From Microbacterium sp. (GTDB lineage: Bacteria; Actinomycetota; Actinomycetes; Actinomycetales; Microbacteriaceae): 64,000 nucleotides of DNA. The notes under the pieces are model-generated. The model saw only the letters and a list, made by a program, of their open reading frames with translations, made no database searches and was not told the origin of the DNA. Shown here piece by piece: positions 1 through 8,806 of this stretch (within the stretch, counting starts at the first letter, position 1; the number at the start of each line of letters is the position of its first letter). The stretch is taken from contig QFPM01000008.1 of the NCBI GenBank assembly GCA_003248655.1, positions 68,005 through 132,004 on the forward strand, given 5' to 3'. The translations under genes and the position numbers were made by a program.

Positions 1-859
1 CGGACGTGCGCACCAGCGGGCCGGTGATCTCGCCGAACTCGGCGAGCGCCTCCTCGCGCGTCACGACCTCGAACCGCAGCGTCGCCCGCAAGGATGCCTC
101 GAGCGCCGTCAGCGCGACCTCGCCGTCGCCCTGCGCGAAGTGCGGGTCACCGACATAGGCGAGAGCGCCCGGAACCTGCACCGGCAGGTATAGCACCGAC
201 CCCTCGACGAGCAGATTGATGTCGATGTTGCCGCCGTGGGCTCCGGGCGGCACCGAGTGCGGGCGTTCGTCGCCCGCGACGGCGACCCCCATCGTCCCGA
301 GGAAGGGCGCCAGCGGGAACCGCACGACCCGCTCGCCACCCGCGACGAGCGGCAGCGCCCCGACCCCGTCCGACACCGGTGTGAAGACGCTCACGTTCTC
401 CGGACCACGCGGCAGGATGCCGACGAGCGCCCCCTTGCCGTGCCGGTTCGAGATGACGCCGTACGGCACCCTCGGCAACAGGTTCACGACCGTGATCTTC
501 AGCAGATCGCCCGGCTGCGCCCCCTCGACGAACACGGGCCCGGTGATGACGTGCGGGCCGTCGGCGACGGCATCTCGCGGCACGGTCGCCGCGATCTCGA
601 TCGCATCGGTCAGCACCTCGCCCGCGGGCACGCCGTGCGAGGTGAAGTAGCCGAGCGGATCCTGCCCCTGATCGGGGAGGATGCCCTCGTGGCTCACCGT
701 GTCGAAGGTGACGGTGGCGCCGTCGGCGACGGTCAGCACCGGCGCGTCGGCGGCACACGGCAGGCGCCCCCAGAGCACGGTCTCGGGCGTCGCCGGCACG
801 TAGTGCTCACCGGCGACCTCGCCGACTCCGGGTTGCAGGATCTCGGTGTGCGCGGTCAT
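1..859 (-). CDS. Acetamidase/formamidase family protein (3' end outside window)
   Basis: The translation from the ATG at 859 begins MTAHTEILQPG and continues as an open frame to the left edge, so the C-terminus is missing. It has the FmdA/AmdA-type features: a ligand-rich stretch with VSHEG near residue 50, GPVFVEGAQPGD near residue 105, and the glycine-rich PPGAHGGNIDINLL segment near residue 205. This family hydrolyses formamide or short aliphatic amides to the acid and ammonia in the cytoplasm. Its ATG overlaps the TGA of allantoinase by 4 bases (ATGA), so the two are co-translated, and the substrate may be an amide arising from ureide breakdown. That substrate link is inferred from context. 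No signal peptide is visible. Confidence 0.85.
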   Translation of the reverse strand, partial: MTAHTEILQPGVGEVAGEHYVPATPETVLWGRLPCAADAPVLTVADGATVTFDTVSHEGILPDQGQDPLGYFTSHGVPAGEVLTDAIEIAATVPRDAVADGPHVITGPVFVEGAQPGDLLKITVVNLLPRVPYGVISNRHGKGALVGILPRGPENVSVFTPVSDGVGALPLVAGGERVVRFPLAPFLGTMGVAVAGDERPHSVPPGAHGGNIDINLLVEGSVLYLPVQVPGALAYVGDPHFAQGDGEVALTALEASLRATLRFEVVTREEALAEFGEITGPLVRTS

Positions 860-2220
860 TGCGCTCCTCTCGACAGCAGCCGCCCCGCGGGCGGACGACG
901 GAACCATGGTGCCTCACCGGCCGAGCCCTCGCTGGCGTCGAACACGCTCTGCCCGCGCAGCCACGTGCGGCGCACCTTGCCGGTGAGGAGCTTGCCGTCG
1001 TAAGCCGAGACGGGGTTGCGGTGCTGCAACGCACGCACGTCGATGCGCATCGGGTCGTCGAGGCCGAACACCGTGAGGTGCGCGGGCGCGCCGACCTCGA
1101 TGCGTCCGGCATCTGTAAGTCCGGCAACCGCCGCGGGCCCCGTCGTAAACAGGGGCACGAGCGTCTCGAACGGGATGCCGCGGCGACGCGCCTCGGTCCA
1201 CACCGCCGAAAGTCCGACCTGGAGCCCGGCGATCCCGCCCCACGCCAGCCCGAAGTCCCCGCCGCCGGAGCGCTTGAGCTCGACCGTCGACGGCGAGTGG
1301 TCGCTCACGATCGCGTCGATCGTGCCGTCCACGACGCCCTGCCACAGCAGGTCTTGATTGCCTGCCTCACGGATCGGCGGGCAGCACTTGAACTCGCTCG
1401 CGCCGTCGGGAATCTGCTCGGCCGTGATCGTGAGGTAGTGCGGGCAGGTCTCGACCGTCAGGTCAACCCCGTCGGCCTTCGCGGCCGCGATCGCGGGCAG
1501 CGCCGCGGCGTCGCTCAGATGCAGGATGTGGGCGCGCGCGCCATGGCGGCGAGCGGCGTCGATGACGGCGGCGATCGCGGCCTCTTCGCTCGCCGGCGGG
1601 CGCGACGCGAGGAACGCCCCGTACCCGCGGCCGAGCGCCCCGGCATCCTCCAGCAGCGCGGGATCCTCTGCGTGCACGATCAGCCGCGAGCCGATACGGG
1701 CGACCTCGGCCATCGCGGCATCCATCTGCGCCCGGTCGAGGTGCCCGAACTCGTCGACGCCGCTCGGCGCGAGGAAGCACTTGAACCCGTACACACCGGC
1801 GTCGTGCACGGGCGCGAGGGCGCCGAGGTTCTCGGGAACCGCGCCGCCCCAGAAGCCGATGTCGACGTAGGCGGATGCCGCGGCCGCCGCCCGCTTGATC
1901 TCGAGCGCTTCGGCGGTCGTCGTCGGCGGGATCGAGTTCAGCGGCATGTCGACGATCGTCGTGACGCCGCCCGCCGCGGCGGCGAGGGTCGCGGAGCGAA
2001 AGCCCTCCCACTCGGTGCGGCCCGGCTCGTTGACGTGCACGTGCGAGTCGACGAGCCCCGGCAACAGCACCGCGTCGTCGGGCACCTGCACGGCGCCGCG
2101 CGGCGGCCCCTGCGGCGCCCGCACCTCGGCGATGGCCCCGCCGCGGACGACGATCTCAGCGGGACGGAACGCACCGTCGACCCACGCGCGCTCCGCGCGG
2201 AGGATCAGCTCGTGCGACAC
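856..2220 (-). CDS. allB: Allantoinase
   Basis: This 454-residue cyclic amidohydrolase opens the allantoin ring to give allantoate. The metal-binding HVH of DSHVHVNEPG lies at residues 60-62, a YGFKCFLAPSG segment carries the lysine expected to be carbamylated, and the late VSDHSPS motif supplies the catalytic aspartate. The start is taken as GTG at 2220, with a GGGTGGGAGG ribosome-binding site 7 bases upstream. The open frame runs further upstream but without family similarity there. It is the first gene of a leftward operon with the amidase and is divergent from uraD. Together with UraD, UraH and HpxO it completes urate to allantoate conversion. Confidence 0.93.
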   Translation of the reverse strand: MSHELILRAERAWVDGAFRPAEIVVRGGAIAEVRAPQGPPRGAVQVPDDAVLLPGLVDSHVHVNEPGRTEWEGFRSATLAAAAGGVTTIVDMPLNSIPPTTTAEALEIKRAAAAASAYVDIGFWGGAVPENLGALAPVHDAGVYGFKCFLAPSGVDEFGHLDRAQMDAAMAEVARIGSRLIVHAEDPALLEDAGALGRGYGAFLASRPPASEEAAIAAVIDAARRHGARAHILHLSDAAALPAIAAAKADGVDLTVETCPHYLTITAEQIPDGASEFKCCPPIREAGNQDLLWQGVVDGTIDAIVSDHSPSTVELKRSGGGDFGLAWGGIAGLQVGLSAVWTEARRRGIPFETLVPLFTTGPAAVAGLTDAGRIEVGAPAHLTVFGLDDPMRIDVRALQHRNPVSAYDGKLLTGKVRRTWLRGQSVFDASEGSAGEAPWFRRPPAGRLLSRGAQ

Positions 2221-2282
2221 GACCGCGCCTCCCACCCGCTCTGGAACTCGGACCGACGCTAGCGCCCACGCGTTTCCCGCGT

Positions 2283-2310
2283 GTTTCGACACCGCCGACA
2301 CGCGCGCGAA
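2283..2310. promoter_or_regulatory. Candidate operator between allB and uraD
   Basis: The gap between the divergent allB and uraD starts contains a GTTTCG...CGAAAC inverted pair separated by about 16 bases, close to the uraD start. Placement between two divergent catabolic operons would suit a common regulator binding site. No regulator gene is adjacent, so this is a weak inference from symmetry alone. Confidence 0.25.
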
Positions 2311-2334
2311 ACGCCGCGTCGGTAACGTCGTGGC

Positions 2335-2844
2335 ATGCACATCGACGAGTTCGACGCCGCTGAGGCGGCCACCGCCGCGGAGACCGTCGCCGTATGGGCG
2401 GCGATTCCGGAGTGGGTGGATGCCGTCGTCGCCGGCCGTCCGTACGGCACCGTCGACGCGCTCGCCGCGCGGGCCGACGTGCTCGCCCGCCAGTGGACCC
2501 GCGCCGAACTGGACGCGGCCATCGCCCACCATCCGCGCATCGGCGAGAAGGCGAGGGGCTCGGGCGCCGAGGCCGCCGCGAGCTCGCGCGAGCAGGCGTC
2601 GATGACGACGGCATCCGGAGATGTCACGGCGGCGATCGCGGCCGGGAATGTCGCCTACGAGGAGCGATTCGGGCGGGTGTTCCTGATCCGCGCGGCGGGA
2701 CGGACGCCCGACGAGATGCTCGCGGAGCTCACCCGCCGCCTCGGCACGGACGACGACACCGAGGCCGCCGAGGCACTCGACCAGCTGCGCCAGATCGCGC
2801 TCCTGCGCCTGCGCGCGAGTCTCGACCCCACCCCGGAGGGCTGA
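2335..2844 (+). CDS. uraD: 2-oxo-4-hydroxy-4-carboxy-5-ureidoimidazoline decarboxylase
   Basis: This 169-residue protein has the all-helical OHCU decarboxylase pattern, with the HPRIGEKA motif near residue 65 that contains the catalytic histidine, and a SREQ segment near residue 87. It decarboxylates OHCU, the product of 5-hydroxyisourate hydrolysis, to S-allantoin. Length matches the family (about 165-175). The next gene, uraH, starts 2 bases after the stop, so the pair forms a translationally linked unit catalysing consecutive steps. Function is confident from motif and neighbour. Confidence 0.94.
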   Translation: MHIDEFDAAEAATAAETVAVWAAIPEWVDAVVAGRPYGTVDALAARADVLARQWTRAELDAAIAHHPRIGEKARGSGAEAAASSREQASMTTASGDVTAAIAAGNVAYEERFGRVFLIRAAGRTPDEMLAELTRRLGTDDDTEAAEALDQLRQIALLRLRASLDPTPEG

Positions 2845-2846
2845 CC

Positions 2847-3167
2847 ATGCCGCACCTCACGACCCACATCCTCGACGCCGTGCGCGGGGTGCCTGCCGCC
2901 GGCGTCGACGTGACCCTCGCGGATGCCGCGGGCATCCGCATTGCGAGCGGACGCACCGACGCCGACGGGCGTCTGGGCCTCGGCCCCGAGACGCTCGAGC
3001 CGGGCGACTATGCGCTGACCTTCGCGACCGGCGCGTACTTCGCCGCGAGCGGCACCCCGACCTTCTACCCGTCCGTCACGATCGCGTTCACCGTCGCGGA
3101 GCGCCCGCACTATCACGTGCCGCTCCTGCTCAGCCCCTTCGGCTACTCCACCTACCGCGGCAGCTGA
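2847..3167 (+). CDS. uraH: 5-hydroxyisourate hydrolase (transthyretin-like)
   Basis: This 106-residue protein begins with the HLTTHILD segment and ends with the YRGS signature of the transthyretin-related HIU hydrolases. The middle HYHVPLLLSPFGYSTYRGS (residues 88-106) contains catalytic histidine and arginine positions. It hydrolyses 5-hydroxyisourate to OHCU, the step before UraD. It starts 2 bases after the uraD stop and has the normal family length. HpxO, 213 bases downstream, would supply its substrate. Confidence 0.95.
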   Translation: MPHLTTHILDAVRGVPAAGVDVTLADAAGIRIASGRTDADGRLGLGPETLEPGDYALTFATGAYFAASGTPTFYPSVTIAFTVAERPHYHVPLLLSPFGYSTYRGS

Positions 3168-3214
3168 CCCCCGGGCTCAGCCCCCGGCTTCAGCCCCCGG
3201 TCCCGGTCCCGGCC

Positions 3215-3326
3215 TGTACCGTTTGCAGGATCAGACCACACGGCCCGCGCGCGGCCACCGCGGAGTTCCGCGGGATTAGGCCCTGACCCGCACCCCGCTG
3301 GGCCTGTTGATCCTGCAAACGGTACA
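3215..3326. repeat. 19-bp perfect inverted repeat flanking 74 bp before hpxO
   Basis: TGTACCGTTTGCAGGATCA at 3215-3233 is repeated as its exact reverse complement at 3308-3326, in the uraH-hpxO gap. Both arms are preceded by GGCCTG or GGCCTGT. The element could act as two operator copies, a long hairpin in the uraH-hpxO transcript, or a small palindromic mobile repeat. It ends about 55 bases before the hpxO ATG. Confidence 0.7.
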
Positions 3327-3380
3327 CAGCGCCACCGGCGCGAAACGTGGCGGTGACACGACCCTCGTATCCTGCGGGGC

Positions 3381-4574
3381 ATGAAGGTCATCATCGTGGG
3401 CGCGGGAATCGGTGGGACAAGCGCGGGCATCGCCCTGCAGCGGCTCGGGCACGAAGTGGTCATCTACGACCAGATGCGCGAGAACAAGCCGGTCGGCGCC
3501 GCGCTGTCGCTGTGGTCGAACGGCGTGAAGGTGCTGAACTGGCTCGGCGTCGGCCCCGAGGTCGCGGCCCTCGGCGGCGACATGGCCGACATGGTCTACC
3601 TCGACGGGTTCACCGGCGAAACCCTGTGCGACTTCTCCCTCGCGCCCGTCACGGCGCAGACGGGGCAGAAGCCCTACCCGGTCGCCCGGGCCGACCTGCA
3701 GGCGCTCCTGATGGAGCGGTTCGGCACAGAGCGCATCCACCTGGGGATGAAGATGGTCGGCATCGCCGACGACGGGGCAGCCGTGACCGTCACCTTCGCC
3801 GACGGCACCTCCGACACGGCCGACGTCCTCATCGGCGCGGATGGTGCGCGCTCGCTCACCCGCGCCTACGTGCAGCCGGACGGCGCCGACGAGATCGTGC
3901 GCGAATATTCCGGCTATACGAACTTCAACGGGCTCATCCCGGCGCGGGGCGAGATCGGCCGCGCGACCGCCTGGACGACGTACGTCGCGGACGGCAAGCG
4001 CGCCGCCGTCATGCCCGTCGCGGGCGACCGGTTCTACTTCTGGTTCGATGTCCCGCAGGATGCCGGGCTGCCCTACGACCGCGCCGAGGGCGTCGCGCCG
4101 CTGCGCGAAGCGTTCGCGGGGTGGGCTCCGGGGGTGCAGACGCTCCTCGACACGATCGACCCCGCCGTCTCGCTCAACCGCGTCGAGATCTGGGACATCA
4201 CGCCGTTTCGGGCGTGGGCGAAGGGGCGGGTCGCGATCCTGGGCGACGCGGCGCACAACACCGCCCCCGACATCGGGCAGGGCGCCTGCTCGGCCCTCGA
4301 GGACTCCTTCGCCCTCGGCATCGCGTTCGCCACCAACACGATCAGCGTCGAAGACACGCTCCGTCGGTATGAGGCCATCCGCGTCGAACGGGCCGGCGAG
4401 CTCGTGCTGCGCGCACGCCGCCGCGGCTACGAAACCCACGCGTTCGACGCCGACGCGACGTCATCTTGGTACGAGAGTCTGCGCGGCGCCGACGGAGTTG
4501 CCATCATTCGTGGCATCGTAGGAAACATCGAGGGCAGTCCCGTGAACCTCGGCAGTGGGGTGCTGACCGACTGA
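3381..4574 (+). CDS. hpxO: FAD-dependent urate hydroxylase
   Basis: This 397-residue flavoprotein monooxygenase oxidises urate to 5-hydroxyisourate using NADH and oxygen. The FAD-binding GAGIGG motif is at residues 7-12, the second FAD motif GDAAHNTAPDIGQG lies near residue 290, and the KPVGAALSLWSNGVKV segment near residue 35 is typical of HpxO rather than general aromatic hydroxylases. The IGADGARS segment near residue 153 is the expected DG motif. Length is normal for HpxO (about 385). It follows uraD-uraH on the same strand and supplies their substrate, replacing a cofactor-free uricase. Confidence 0.9.
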   Translation: MKVIIVGAGIGGTSAGIALQRLGHEVVIYDQMRENKPVGAALSLWSNGVKVLNWLGVGPEVAALGGDMADMVYLDGFTGETLCDFSLAPVTAQTGQKPYPVARADLQALLMERFGTERIHLGMKMVGIADDGAAVTVTFADGTSDTADVLIGADGARSLTRAYVQPDGADEIVREYSGYTNFNGLIPARGEIGRATAWTTYVADGKRAAVMPVAGDRFYFWFDVPQDAGLPYDRAEGVAPLREAFAGWAPGVQTLLDTIDPAVSLNRVEIWDITPFRAWAKGRVAILGDAAHNTAPDIGQGACSALEDSFALGIAFATNTISVEDTLRRYEAIRVERAGELVLRARRRGYETHAFDADATSSWYESLRGADGVAIIRGIVGNIEGSPVNLGSGVLTD

Positions 4575-4646
4575 CGGGGCCACGACGCAGGCAGACACTG
4601 GGAGGATGCCACGACCGCTCCTGAAACCGCGCACGCACCGGGGGGT

Positions 4647-7151
4647 GTGACGCGCGAGAGGGAACCGCTCCTCGTCGTCGACGAGCGGGCGGACGATGCT
4701 GCCCACGCGGAGCTCGATGCTCTCATGCGCACGCGCCTCGGTGCGCACCTCTCCGGACTCCTCGCCGCGGCCGAGGCTCCGCTGACCGCCGCCGATCTGG
4801 GCCGCCTGAGCGGACGGCCGGCCGCCGACGTGGCGGCGCTGCTGCCGGATGCCGGCGACATCCGCCGCCTGCCGGGGCACCCCGGCACATGGGAACTCAC
4901 CGACCCGGATGCCGTCGCGCGCGTCGTCCGGAACCTGCACTCCGGGCCGCTGCCCGACGGCGCGGAGCACCGCGCGCCGATTCGCGAGCTCGCGCTCACG
5001 CCGTTCCGCTCGGCGTTGCTGGCCGCCGTCGACTCGGCCCGCACCGAGTGGGGGTGGGCCGCCGCCCCCGAGTTCACGCTCTCTCCGGCGTTCGTCCGCT
5101 CGATGCACGGCCGCCGGGCCGAGCGGCAGGCGCTCGTGGCGACCCTCAGCGATCCGGCGCGCTCCCGACTGCTGCACGCCCGGCATCCGGGTGCAGCCCG
5201 CGAGCAGCTGCTCGAGGCGGCTGCCGATCTCGCGGGGGCGACGGCGTCGACGGGTGATCTGGAAGACGTGGCGACGCTGCTGCTCGCCGCCCAGCAGCTC
5301 GAGCGCGCGGATGGCGCAGTCCCCCGTCGCCTCTCCCCCGTGTTCGCGCTGCTCGGCGACACGGAACGCGCCCTCGCACTCGCCCGTCTCGTGCGAACCG
5401 ACGTGCCGATCGAGCTCGCCTACGTCGCCCTTGCCGCGGCGCAGTCCGGGGACGCGCGGGCCGAGATCATCGCCGACAGCGCACTCGCGCTCCTGCACGA
5501 CGCCGCCCCGGGCGCGCTGCTGCGCACGGCGCAGGCGATCGCCGGGGCGGCGCTGTACCTCTCGGCAGGTGCCGCCCGCCGCCTCGCCGCGACGGCGCAC
5601 CGGATGGTCGAGGATGCCTTCGCTGACGCTCCGACCCCGCCGCACGCGGAGGTCGCGGGTCTGCGCACGCGCCAGTTCCGCGCGTCTCGCGATCACGAGT
5701 GGGCGCTGGGCGCGACGACTCTCGCGACCGCGGGAGTCGCGGCGATCCAGGCGAGCGGCGTCGACACGGGAGAGCTCTCGACGAAGAAGCTGGCCAAGCT
5801 CCGGAAGAAGGCCGACACGGGCGAGCTGCCCGAGGTCGGCGCGGGCGAGCGCAGCATCGTCGCCGCGCGGGATGCCGCGCATCGGATCGATGACGAAGCT
5901 CGCCGCGCGGTCGTCCTCGCCGACATCGCCGCGCGTCTCGCGGTGCGCACGACCGCGTCCGCTCCCTCGCCGGCGCTCGAGGCGGCGGCCGACGAGATCG
6001 CCGAAGAGGCGGTGTCGCTGGCGAGCTTCACGCGCGACGCCGAGACGCTCGTGGCCGTCGCGCGCCTGCTCTCGGGCGGTGCCGCGCACGACGGCGACAG
6101 CCCCGAGCCGCCCGCGCGACCCGACCTCGCGCGCGCCGCCCGCGCGGCTCGGCTCGCGTTGCAGCTCATCGCTGAGCCGGATGCCGGTGGCCGCCGCGAC
6201 GGCGACCGCCCCGGCGACCGGGACCCCGACGGCCCCCGCACGGAAGGGGCGACCCCCGACGACACGGCCGCCGCCGCGGCGGGGCTGCTCCTCGCCGCCG
6301 CCCGCGCACTCCCCGCGAGCGAGCGGGACGAGTGGGCGGTGCCGGCGGCGCGCGCGATCGTGGCCGCCGGATCCACGCGCCTCACCCGACGCCCGCCGCC
6401 GCGACCGCGCTCGAGCGGCGCGCCCGCCGCGCTCGCCGAGGCCGCCGCGATCCTCGGCTCCGCCGGGGCGGTCGACGAGGCGCGCGCGGCCGCGCAGGCT
6501 GCGGCCGATGCGCTCGCCCGCGTACCGGCGCCCGCACGCGCGCGGCGCGAGGCCGAAGTGGTGGCCGCGCTCCTGCACGCGACGGATGACGAGGTCTTCG
6601 CCGTCGCGCGGGCGGCCGCCGATGCCGAGCGTGACGGCGTCGAGGGCCGGTGGGATGCGGCCGCTCCCGCGCTCGTCGCTGAGGCGGGCATCCGTCTGCG
6701 GCATCCGCACGATGCCGCACCGGGCGAGGCGGAGGATGCCGCGGCCCTCACGCCCGCGCGCGCCGCGATCGTCGAGCGGATCATCACGGAGAGCGTTGAC
6801 GCGCTGCGCCATCACGATGCCGCGACGCAGCTGACCACCCTCGCCGACATGTCCGTTCGACGGGTCGATCCGGCCAGAGCCCGACGCCTCGCGACGGAGG
6901 CTCTGCAGGCCGCGCACGTACGCGACCCCCTGCTGGTGCAGCGCGCCGAAGCGGCACTGGAGGCCGCTCGCGCCGCACATGCCACCCCTGCCGACACGGC
7001 GCCCACCCTCGATTCTCGGGCTGCGGCGGGCATCGCGGCATCCTGGGTTGCGGCGAGCTATCCGCTCGATCGGCTCGACGACCTCGTCCTGGCCGACCCT
7101 GCCGTCGGCGCGCGCGTGATCCGCGCGATCGAGGCCGACCTCGCGCGCTGA
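4647..7151 (+). CDS. Large alanine-rich helical-repeat protein, winged-helix-like N-terminus, unknown function
   Basis: I do not recognise a named family. The 834-residue product is almost entirely alpha-helical and rich in Ala, Arg and Asp. Residues 30-95 (LSGLLAAAEAPLTAADL followed by LPGHPGTWELTD) resemble the winged-helix segment that follows the ATPase in STAND/NACHT proteins, and the rest looks like degenerate helical repeats. No P-loop is visible anywhere, and only 72 bases separate it from hpxO, so no upstream ATPase module exists here. The GTG start at 4647 has GGGGGG just upstream. A 14-codon frame from the ATG at 4606 overlaps its start. It lies within the purine block but shows no link to it. 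Confidence 0.6.
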   Translation: MTREREPLLVVDERADDAAHAELDALMRTRLGAHLSGLLAAAEAPLTAADLGRLSGRPAADVAALLPDAGDIRRLPGHPGTWELTDPDAVARVVRNLHSGPLPDGAEHRAPIRELALTPFRSALLAAVDSARTEWGWAAAPEFTLSPAFVRSMHGRRAERQALVATLSDPARSRLLHARHPGAAREQLLEAAADLAGATASTGDLEDVATLLLAAQQLERADGAVPRRLSPVFALLGDTERALALARLVRTDVPIELAYVALAAAQSGDARAEIIADSALALLHDAAPGALLRTAQAIAGAALYLSAGAARRLAATAHRMVEDAFADAPTPPHAEVAGLRTRQFRASRDHEWALGATTLATAGVAAIQASGVDTGELSTKKLAKLRKKADTGELPEVGAGERSIVAARDAAHRIDDEARRAVVLADIAARLAVRTTASAPSPALEAAADEIAEEAVSLASFTRDAETLVAVARLLSGGAAHDGDSPEPPARPDLARAARAARLALQLIAEPDAGGRRDGDRPGDRDPDGPRTEGATPDDTAAAAAGLLLAAARALPASERDEWAVPAARAIVAAGSTRLTRRPPPRPRSSGAPAALAEAAAILGSAGAVDEARAAAQAAADALARVPAPARARREAEVVAALLHATDDEVFAVARAAADAERDGVEGRWDAAAPALVAEAGIRLRHPHDAAPGEAEDAAALTPARAAIVERIITESVDALRHHDAATQLTTLADMSVRRVDPARARRLATEALQAAHVRDPLLVQRAEAALEAARAAHATPADTAPTLDSRAAAGIAASWVAASYPLDRLDDLVLADPAVGARVIRAIEADLAR

Positions 7152-7163
7152 GCCTCCGCGCGA

Positions 7164-8648
7164 TCAGGTCGCGGGCTTTTCGTCCGGGTCGGACTCGGAG
7201 AGCACCTGCGTCGGAATCAATCCCGTGCCCTCGGCGTCGGGGTGGGTCAGCGCTGCCGCGGCAGGTCCCCGGACCGCGTCGTAGCCGCCGAGCGCGGGTT
7301 CGCCCGCCTGCTCGGCGCGCATCTGATCGCTGTTGAGCAGCAGGTTCAGGAGGATCGCGGCGATCGCGCCGGCCGAGATCCCCGAGTCGAAGATCAGCTG
7401 GAACCAGTCCGGGAAGCGGTCATAGATCGTCGGGTTGACGGTCGGCAGCAGGGCGACACCGATCGACAGCGCGACGACGAGGACGTTCTTGTTGTTGAAC
7501 TTGACCTTCGTGAGGGTCCGGATGCCGGAGGCCGCGACCATGCCGAACAGCGCGATCCCGGCGCCGCCGAGCACGGCGCGCGGCACGCCCTCGACGATCG
7601 CGGCGACCTTCGGGATGAGCCCGAGGACGACGAGGATGGCGCCGGCCATCGTCGCGACGTAGCGCGAGCGGACGCCCGTGAGCGAGACGAGCCCGACGTT
7701 CTGCGCGAACGCCGTGTACGGGAAGGTGTTGAAGATTCCGCCGAGGAGAGTGCCGAGCCCGTCAGCGCGGAGGCCATCGGCCAGCTGGCGGCGCGTGACG
7801 GGCTTGTCGACGATCTCACCGACGGCGATCATGTCGCCCGTCGTCTCGGTCATGATGACGAGCCCGACGACGAGCATCGAGATGATCGAGAAGACCTCGA
7901 AGGTCGGCAGACCGAAGTGGAACGGCGTGACGACGGCGAACCACGCGGCATCCGTCACGTGCGACCAGTCGACCATGCCGGGCATGAAGAGGGCCACGAT
8001 CGTGCCGACCACGAGGCCGAGAAGGACCGAGACGCGCGCGAGCGCCGCGGGCGCGAACCGCTCGATCAGCACGATGAACAGGAGCGTCCCGAACGCGAAG
8101 GCGACGTTGACGGGCGGGGCGCCCGGCTCGTCGGCGGACGATCCGGTGGCGATCCACCCGGCGGCGACGCGCATGAGCGAGAGGCCGATGATGAGGATGA
8201 CGGTGCCCGTCACGATCGGCGGGAAGAACCTCAGCAGCTGCGCGAAGAACGGCGCGACGAGGATCATGAACAGGCCCACCGCGATGACCGACCCGAAGAC
8301 CGTCGTGATGCCGTGCTGACTGCCGATCGCGATCATCGGGCCGACGGCCGCGAACGTGACGCCCTGCATGAGCGGCAGGCGCACGCCGAACCGCCAGAAG
8401 CCGACCGACTGCACGATCGTCGCGATGCCCGCGATGAACAGGTCGGCGCTGATGAGGAACGCGAGGTCGGCGGCGTCGTAGCCGAGCGCGCCGCCGACGA
8501 TGAGCGGCACGGCGACCGCCCCCGCGTACAGCGCGAGGACGTGCTGCAGTCCGAGCGGGAACAGCCGCGCGAGCGGCGGAATCGTATCGACCGAATTCTC
8601 GGTCTTGCTGCGCACGGATCTCGCGGGCTTCTCGGTCGTGTCTGTCAT
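7164..8648 (-). CDS. NCS2-family nucleobase/urate:cation symporter
   Basis: This 494-residue membrane transporter has around 12-14 hydrophobic segments and matches the NCS2 (NAT) family: LGLQHVLALYAGAVAVPL near residue 33, QGVTFAAVGPM in an early helix, and the ENVGL-like QNVGLVSLTGVRSRY segment near residue 300 that forms the NAT signature region. NCS2 proteins import xanthine, uracil or urate with protons. Beside urate catabolic genes a xanthine or urate substrate is likely. The ATG at 8648 with GAGGGG upstream is preferred; an open frame extends 38 codons further but is not hydrophobic. It is convergent with the 4647-7151 gene. Confidence 0.88.
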   Translation of the reverse strand: MTDTTEKPARSVRSKTENSVDTIPPLARLFPLGLQHVLALYAGAVAVPLIVGGALGYDAADLAFLISADLFIAGIATIVQSVGFWRFGVRLPLMQGVTFAAVGPMIAIGSQHGITTVFGSVIAVGLFMILVAPFFAQLLRFFPPIVTGTVILIIGLSLMRVAAGWIATGSSADEPGAPPVNVAFAFGTLLFIVLIERFAPAALARVSVLLGLVVGTIVALFMPGMVDWSHVTDAAWFAVVTPFHFGLPTFEVFSIISMLVVGLVIMTETTGDMIAVGEIVDKPVTRRQLADGLRADGLGTLLGGIFNTFPYTAFAQNVGLVSLTGVRSRYVATMAGAILVVLGLIPKVAAIVEGVPRAVLGGAGIALFGMVAASGIRTLTKVKFNNKNVLVVALSIGVALLPTVNPTIYDRFPDWFQLIFDSGISAGAIAAILLNLLLNSDQMRAEQAGEPALGGYDAVRGPAAAALTHPDAEGTGLIPTQVLSESDPDEKPAT

Positions 8649-8806
8649 GGCATCCCCTCGCTGCGGCACGCTCGCCGCGCGAGCTGTGCGCCCTCGCTGT
8701 GTGAACGAGACGATACGGCGACGGGGCGTGCCGGGAAACGGATGCGACACGACTGTCGACAAGGTGTAACAGCGCCGTCACGCGCGGGGGTGCGCGGCGC
8801 GGGCAG

